DNA from: CAZHFW01 sp964531675
Lineage (GTDB): Bacteria > Planctomycetota > Phycisphaerae > Phycisphaerales > UBA1924
Length of the DNA: 11,363 bases
Direction: 5' to 3'
Assembly: GCA_964531675.1 (NCBI GenBank)
Contig: CAZHFW010000065.1
Span: 1-11,363, forward strand
The position numbers were made by a program, and so were the translations under genes. The notes under the pieces are model-generated. The model saw nothing but the letters and a program-made list of their open reading frames with translations, was not told the DNA's origin and searched no databases. This document shows, piece after piece, positions 6,858-11,363 of this stretch (position 1 is the stretch's first letter; every line of letters begins with the position of its first letter).

Positions 6858-6989
6858 GTGAGAGAAGACAAGACACTTTCACTGCCGTTGAGCGTCTTTG
6901 CGCGGTCCCTGAGTGTTCGGGGTCGTCGCGGGGATGGGGCATCGCCGGTGTTGGGCGCCGGTGATTTCAAGAACGCAGGGAGAGAGATC
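6858..6989 (+). promoter_or_regulatory. Conserved 130-nt 5' leader of paralogue B2
   Basis: It begins with GTGAGAGAAGACAAGAC, the same 17 bases as the B1 leader and at the same distance from the start. Scattered substitutions follow. The hairpin TCGCCGGT (6942-6949) with GCCGGTGA (6957-6964) sits where the B1 hairpin lies. The ribosome site is AGGGAGAGAG before the ATG at 6990. No convincing -35/-10 pair was found upstream. Confidence 0.55.
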
Positions 6990-7670
6990 ATGAACAAGAT
7001 GTGTGTTGGCGTGGTCGTCGCGATGGCGACGGCGGGTTCGGCGTGCGCTCAGAGCTACAGCGAGGGCTTCGACTCGATTCTGCCCGCGGGCTGGGCTCAG
7101 CAGAACCTGAGCACCACGATCGGAACGACCAACTGGTTCCAGGGCAATGACACGGTGTTCCCGGCCCAGGCTGGCGCTCCGACCTCGTACATCGGCGCGA
7201 ACTTCAACAACACGACGGGCGCGGGCACGATCAGCAACTGGCTGTTCGCTCCCACGAGCGTCCTGAACAACGGCGACACGTTCAGCTTCTACACCCGCAC
7301 GGTTTCCTCCCCGGCCTTCCCGGATCGTCTTGAGCTGCGTCTGAGCACGAGCGGCTCCAGCGTGAACGCGGGCGCGACCCCGACGAGCGTCGGCGTGTTC
7401 AACACGCTCCTGCTCTCGGTCAACCCCACCCTGTCGGTCTCGGGTTACCCGAACGCGTGGACGCAGTACTCGGTGACGCTCTCGGGTCTGCCCTCGGGCG
7501 GCGTGAGCGGCCGTCTGGCGTTCCGCTACTTCGTGACCAGCGGTGGTCCCTCGGGCGCGAACTCTGACTACATCGGCATCGACACGGTGCAGTACACCTC
7601 GGTGCCGGCGCCCGCAGGTCTTGCGGTCATCGGCCTGGGCGGTTTGGCGGCGGGCCGTCGGCGTCGGTGA
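6990..7670 (+). CDS. Choice-of-anchor-J-like exported protein with PEP-CTERM-like tail, paralogue B2
   Basis: This 226-residue duplicate of the gene at 5890 has a signal peptide at 1-20 (MNKMCVGVVV...GSACA), with a cysteine near the cleavage site that B1 lacks. The mature domain is identical to B1 from residue 33 to 200. At the junction to the tail it has DTVQYTSVPAPAG instead of DTVKYTAVPAPAG, and the tail has AVIGL instead of ALIGL. It ends in RRRR. The signal-peptide and tail codons differ from B1 at many silent positions, so the duplication itself is old although the middle is identical. The open frame reaches back to 6657, but that part crosses the B1 terminator and the conserved leader; the ATG at 6990 begins the signal peptide. 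Confidence 0.85.
   Translation: MNKMCVGVVVAMATAGSACAQSYSEGFDSILPAGWAQQNLSTTIGTTNWFQGNDTVFPAQAGAPTSYIGANFNNTTGAGTISNWLFAPTSVLNNGDTFSFYTRTVSSPAFPDRLELRLSTSGSSVNAGATPTSVGVFNTLLLSVNPTLSVSGYPNAWTQYSVTLSGLPSGGVSGRLAFRYFVTSGGPSGANSDYIGIDTVQYTSVPAPAGLAVIGLGGLAAGRRRR
7086..7589 (+). repeat. 504-bp perfect direct repeat, copy 2 (in B2)
   Basis: Identical to 5986-6489. The edges are sharp: the last upstream mismatch is the base before 7086, and the first downstream mismatch is at 7590 (C here, A at 6490). Confidence 0.95.
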
Positions 7671-7699
7671 GTGACGGATTGGATTGCGGTGACTTCTTG

Positions 7700-7733
7700 A
7701 CGCGGGTTGGCGAAGGCCGACCCGCGTTTTTTT
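7700..7733 (+). terminator. Strong intrinsic terminator after paralogue B2
   Basis: ACGCGGGTTGGC (7700-7711) pairs with GCCGACCCGCGT (7716-7727) around GAAG, with one G-U pair. It is followed by an unbroken T-run. Confidence 0.9.
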
Positions 7734-7816
7734 GTTGGTCGATGCTGAGGTCTAGCGACTGTCGTTGGACGACATGAGCCAGATCGCGGCGGGCTGAAGG
7801 TGCGCCTGATTGAGCT

Positions 7817-7850
7817 CAAAGAGGCCGGCGCTCCTTTCGGCGGGCCGGCC
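7817..7850 (-). terminator. Probable terminator of the dockerin-tailed gene
   Basis: On the minus strand GGCCGGC (7850-7844) pairs with GCCGGCC (7829-7823), followed by TCTTTG. It lies 17 bp past the stop codon. The T-run is short, so termination may be partial. Confidence 0.6.
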
Positions 7851-7866
7851 GGGCGAGCGAGGTTGA

Positions 7867-8820
7867 TCAGCAGCCAAGATCGTAGTGATCCAGGAAGTAG
7901 AAGAAGTCTGCAAGGTCAACTTCGGAGGAGCGATCAAGGTCGGCTGCGGCGGCGGAGTTGTCGTAGTCGTTGAAGAACTGGAAGTAGTCCTCGGAGTCGA
8001 CGACGTTGTCGTGATTCACGTCGGAGAGGCAGCGAACAAAGGTTGCGCCGCAGGACGTGGCATCGGTGTCTGTAAACGGGGTCGAGATATCCGAGAGGTA
8101 GGTGGAGTTGGTCATGTCCCAGACGTGGATGTCCTGGGCTGCGCCGGTGAGATGAGCGTCGTTCACGAGGTAGATGTAGCCTTCGCCGACCGCGAGGCCG
8201 TCGATGTCGGATTCGCCGTTGGGGAAGTCGGTGATTTTGCTGTAGCCGTACGGGTTTCCCCAGAACGCAAACGACTGGTAGATGCCGCTGCCGGAGAGGG
8301 GATTCCCGCCGGTGCCTTGTACGTTGGTGCCGTAGATGCGATTGGTGTCGGGGTCGAAGTCGACTCCACCGAAGTTGATGGCGCTGGAGGGTTGCTGGAT
8401 CTTGGTGGCGACACCGGTGCTGGGGTCGATCTCGAAGAACGCTCTGTAGGTCGGCGTGCCGTCGGGGCAGTAGCCGACGAGCTTGGCTTCGAAGAAGTCC
8501 CAGGCCAATCCGTGCATGCGGATCGCATTCGAGTTCACGCTGTTGGTGATGGTGACTGGGGTGTTGGGGGTGATGCCGCTCAGGGAGAAGGTGGCGGAGT
8601 AGAGGGTGTCCCCCGAGCACCAGTACAGGATGTTGTTGAGCTGGTCGTAGGCCAGGCCATCGGTCTCGGCGGAGGCGGCGTTGAGGAGAGCGGTGGCGGA
8701 ACCGTTGGACACATCGACAAACCAGATCGTGGGATCGGTCTGATCGTTCCCCACGACGAGCTGGGCGGAGCCCTGAAGGGCGCAGGCGGCGAAAGCGGAG
8801 AGAGCAATGAGCTTCTTCAC
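7867..8820 (-). CDS. Secreted propeller-like protein with GC-type dockerin tail
   Basis: This 317-residue protein starts at GTG. The start gives a clean signal peptide (VKKLIALSAFAACALQGSAQ) and has AAGGAG seven bases upstream; a longer open frame to 8949 gives no signal peptide. Residues 21-265 have repeats of the type DGLAYDQLNNILYW, HGLAWDFFEAKLVGY, GGVDFDPDTNRIYG and DGLAVGEGYIYLVND. These are spaced like blades of a beta-propeller (SMP-30/LVIVD-like), so this is a probable propeller with no known ligand. Residues 267-317 are a dockerin-like pair of EF-hand loops, DVNHDNVVDSED and DLDRSSEVDLAD, ending DLGC. The Gly-Cys end marks the planctomycete GC-type dockerin anchor. The second loop has Ser where the first has Asp, so calcium binding there may be weaker. 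It is oriented against the four upstream surface-protein genes. Confidence 0.85.
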   Translation of the reverse strand: MKKLIALSAFAACALQGSAQLVVGNDQTDPTIWFVDVSNGSATALLNAASAETDGLAYDQLNNILYWCSGDTLYSATFSLSGITPNTPVTITNSVNSNAIRMHGLAWDFFEAKLVGYCPDGTPTYRAFFEIDPSTGVATKIQQPSSAINFGGVDFDPDTNRIYGTNVQGTGGNPLSGSGIYQSFAFWGNPYGYSKITDFPNGESDIDGLAVGEGYIYLVNDAHLTGAAQDIHVWDMTNSTYLSDISTPFTDTDATSCGATFVRCLSDVNHDNVVDSEDYFQFFNDYDNSAAAADLDRSSEVDLADFFYFLDHYDLGC

Positions 8821-8887
8821 GAATGCACTCCTTGTGCGCAAAGCACTGATTGGTTCGAACTCGATGACTCCCGAGGCGCGCTTCAGG

Positions 8888-8951
8888 CGTCGCCGTGGGC
8901 CGGGGCCCGGCGGCGACGGGCGGATACTACAGAGAAAGGTGGCCAGCACAA
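8888..8951 (-). promoter_or_regulatory. Candidate promoter and 5' hairpin of the dockerin-tailed gene
   Basis: On the minus strand TAGTAT (8929-8924) resembles a -10 box; TTGTGC (8951-8946) is a poor -35 at 16 bp spacing. A start would fall near 8917. Right there CGTCGCCG (8918-8911) pairs with CGGCGACG (8895-8888), and the loop holds a further GC-rich fold. The hairpin would sit at the very 5' end of the message, about 70 bases before the ribosome site. Confidence 0.4.
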
Positions 8952-9268
8952 TGTCGAATCAGGCGGTTTCTGGCCAGCGTCGCCGGAGCGGCTATAAGTG
9001 CAAATGTTACAATTGGTTGGAATGCACAAGAAGAAAGATGGTATTGTTCGGGGCTTTGTGGAAAAGCACACGTGAGCGACATTTGACGCCCACTTTGACT
9101 CAGATCTGCGCACTCGTTTGACGGAGCATTCCCAGTTCGCGCTCATGAACCGATCGGAGTGTCAGAGTCGAGCGGGGTTCGGCCTCGCGTTCAGGCAAGA
9201 ACGGCGCGGGCTCATGACGGGTGCTCACGGGGACTTCGGCGCCGAAGGTTGCGGGTCAGTTGCCTTCG

Positions 9269-9348
9269 ATTGTGCTTCGGGGTAGGGGGGGGAGAGGCCT
9301 TTGCTTGTGCTTCGGGGGTGGGACCGGGACCCTCGCTTGCGCTTCGGG
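9269..9348. repeat. Three degenerate copies of GCTTGYGCTTCGGG
   Basis: Copies begin at about 9269 (ATTGTGCTTCGGGG), 9303 (GCTTGTGCTTCGGG) and 9335 (GCTTGCGCTTCGGG), spaced 34 and 32 bp. The last reads CCCTCGCTTGCGCTTCGGG in context. It shares CGCTTGCGC with the repeat array at 1558-1700 but is otherwise a different unit. It lies just past the accC stop codon. Confidence 0.65.
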
Positions 9349-9387
9349 CTCGTTTCGGTTGTGGCGCTGGCGTGTGCTTTGGGTTGG

Positions 9388-10731
<1,344 letters not shown>

Positions 10732-10764
10732 GGAAATCTCAGCTTGGGTGAAGGCCGGGCGTGA

Positions 10765-11058
10765 TCAGATGCGTCCGGCGAGCTTGGCGATGACGAGCGC
10801 GAGACCGAGGAAGAGCAGCAGGAGGCAGACGTAGGAGACGAGCCTGATGAGCACGTCGGTCCAGACCGCGCCGAAGGGGTGAGCCTTGGGATCGGCCTTG
10901 ATCTTCTTCCAGTGCCGGGTGAGGACCAGGCGGCAGAGGAGGAAACCAAGAGCGCCGATGCCGGAGAGCCACACGCCGGCGGCGAAGGGGTCGACGGTCG
11001 GGACCGCGGCGGGCGGCGAAGTCGTGCCCGCGGGTTGGCTGGGAACACTCTGGCCCAT
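10765..11058 (-). CDS. Small two-helix membrane protein inside the acc operon
   Basis: This 97-residue protein has no family I recognise. It has a Pro/Ser/Thr/Ala-rich N-terminus (about 1-25), a hydrophobic helix at about 27-45 (AGVWLSGIGALGFLLCRLVL), a basic link (TRHWKKIKADPKAHPFG), a second helix at about 69-93 (VSYVCLLLLFLGLALVIAKL) and a short basic end. The ATG at 11058 lies 10 bp after the accB stop; an earlier in-frame ATG at 11118 would overlap accB by about 50 bp and was not chosen. The stop is 33 bp before accC, so it is very probably co-transcribed. By position it might tether or modulate the carboxylase at the membrane, but nothing in the sequence shows that. Confidence 0.75.
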   Translation of the reverse strand: MGQSVPSQPAGTTSPPAAVPTVDPFAAGVWLSGIGALGFLLCRLVLTRHWKKIKADPKAHPFGAVWTDVLIRLVSYVCLLLLFLGLALVIAKLAGRI

Positions 11059-11068
11059 GGTGGGGGCG

Positions 11069-11363
11069 TCAGGAAGGGCGGACCAGGAAGAGCTTTTGAC
11101 CGAACTCGACAGGGTCACCCGACTTGACGAGGAGGCGTTCGATGGTGCCCGAGACGTCGGACTTGATCTCGTTGAAGACCTTCATGGCCTCGATGAGGCA
11201 GACGACGGTGCCGGCGGAGATGTTCTGGCCCACCTTTACGAAGGTGGGGGCTTCGGGGTTGGGGGCGGCGTAGAAGGTGCCGACCATGGGGGAGTCGATG
11301 GACTTGAAGGAGGCGTCGTCGACCGCGGGGGCCGGGGCGGCGGGCGCGGCTGCGGGAGCAGCG
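11069..11363 (-). CDS. accB: Biotin carboxyl carrier protein of acetyl-CoA carboxylase, C-terminal part
   Basis: The gene runs off the window at its 5' end; 97 codons remain. The visible part begins with an Ala/Pro-rich linker (AAPAAAPAAPAPA) typical of BCCP. The biotinyl domain follows: SPMVGTFYAAPNPEAPTF, including the protruding thumb found in AccB, then VGQNISAG, the biotinylation site EAMK with its target lysine codon at 11182-11180, and the end FLVRPS. The usual EAMKMMNEI appears here as EAMKVFNEI. The carrier shuttles carboxyl-biotin between AccC and the carboxyltransferase. An ATG at 11287 falls inside the conserved domain and is not the start. It heads the accB - small membrane protein - accC cluster. 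Confidence 0.93.
   Translation of the reverse strand, partial: AAPAAAPAAPAPAVDDASFKSIDSPMVGTFYAAPNPEAPTFVKVGQNISAGTVVCLIEAMKVFNEIKSDVSGTIERLLVKSGDPVEFGQKLFLVRPS

Larger units (their letters stand above)
8821..9387. other. Non-coding region between the dockerin-tailed gene and accC
   Basis: I see no convincing gene in these 567 bases; open frames here lack family features and ribosome sites. It holds the leader and candidate promoter of the minus-strand gene at 7867-8820, an AT-richer zone at about 8990-9110, a perfect 14-bp palindrome CTTCGGCGCCGAAG at 9234-9247, and a small repeat cluster at 9269-9348. No clear terminator for accC is visible on the minus strand. Confidence 0.6.

Noticed and set aside
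6657..6989. 111-residue N-terminal extension of B2
   Set aside because: It would cross the B1 terminator and the conserved leader; a signal peptide begins at 6990 like its paralogue.
7885..8997. Plus-strand open frame of 370 codons over the dockerin-tailed gene
   Set aside because: Val/Gly-rich shadow; the minus-strand product has a signal peptide, propeller-like repeats and EF-hand loops.
9234..9247. Perfect palindrome CTTCGGCGCCGAAG as an operator
   Set aside because: It is GC-rich, far from any convincing promoter and single-copy in the window; chance is plausible.

Overview
The window reads as a piece of a high-GC Planctomycetota chromosome, most likely from the Phycisphaerae. Four secreted proteins in a row end in a Pro-rich, Gly/Leu-rich, poly-Arg PEP-CTERM-like tail. 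A fifth ends in a paired EF-hand module closing on Gly-Cys (the GC-type dockerin of this group). The upstream pair, an M50-like/HlyD fusion and a short SecA-like ATPase, also fits that phylum. The taxonomic call is inference from these family signatures, not from a marker gene.

Layout. Positions 1-1552 (+) hold the C-terminal part of a membrane M50-like protein fused to an HlyD-type adaptor; its first ~14 codons look foreign to the rest. Positions 1558-1700 are four tandem 35-37 bp hairpin-forming repeats. Positions 1734-3722 (+) encode a SecA-like ATPase that keeps both motor domains but stops after the helical scaffold. Positions 3941-7670 (+) hold four separate transcription units in two paralogous pairs: two copies of an unrecognised exported protein, then two copies of a choice-of-anchor-J-like protein. 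Each has its own leader and its own stem-loop terminator. Positions 7867-8820 (-) encode a secreted propeller-like protein with a GC-type dockerin tail. Positions 8821-9387 are non-coding, with a candidate promoter, a strong hairpin and a second small repeat cluster. Positions 9388-11363 (-) are an acetyl-CoA carboxylase operon: accB (5' end outside the window), a small two-helix membrane protein, and accC.

How it fits together. The acc operon supplies biotin carboxyl carrier protein and biotin carboxylase for malonyl-CoA synthesis. The rest is about export and the cell surface: a possible dedicated transport unit (M50-like/HlyD plus SecA-like motor) next to five secreted, C-terminally tagged proteins. 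Whether the SecA-like protein serves those proteins is speculation from proximity.

The most notable signals are: (i) the SecA-like/M50-HlyD pair; (ii) 504 bp of perfect identity between two paralogues whose ends have diverged, which suggests gene conversion or an assembly collapse; (iii) 5' leaders of the surface-protein genes that share a GAGAGA..ACA element and keep a hairpin in place while its sequence changes; (iv) two intergenic repeat families sharing the core CGCTTGCGC.
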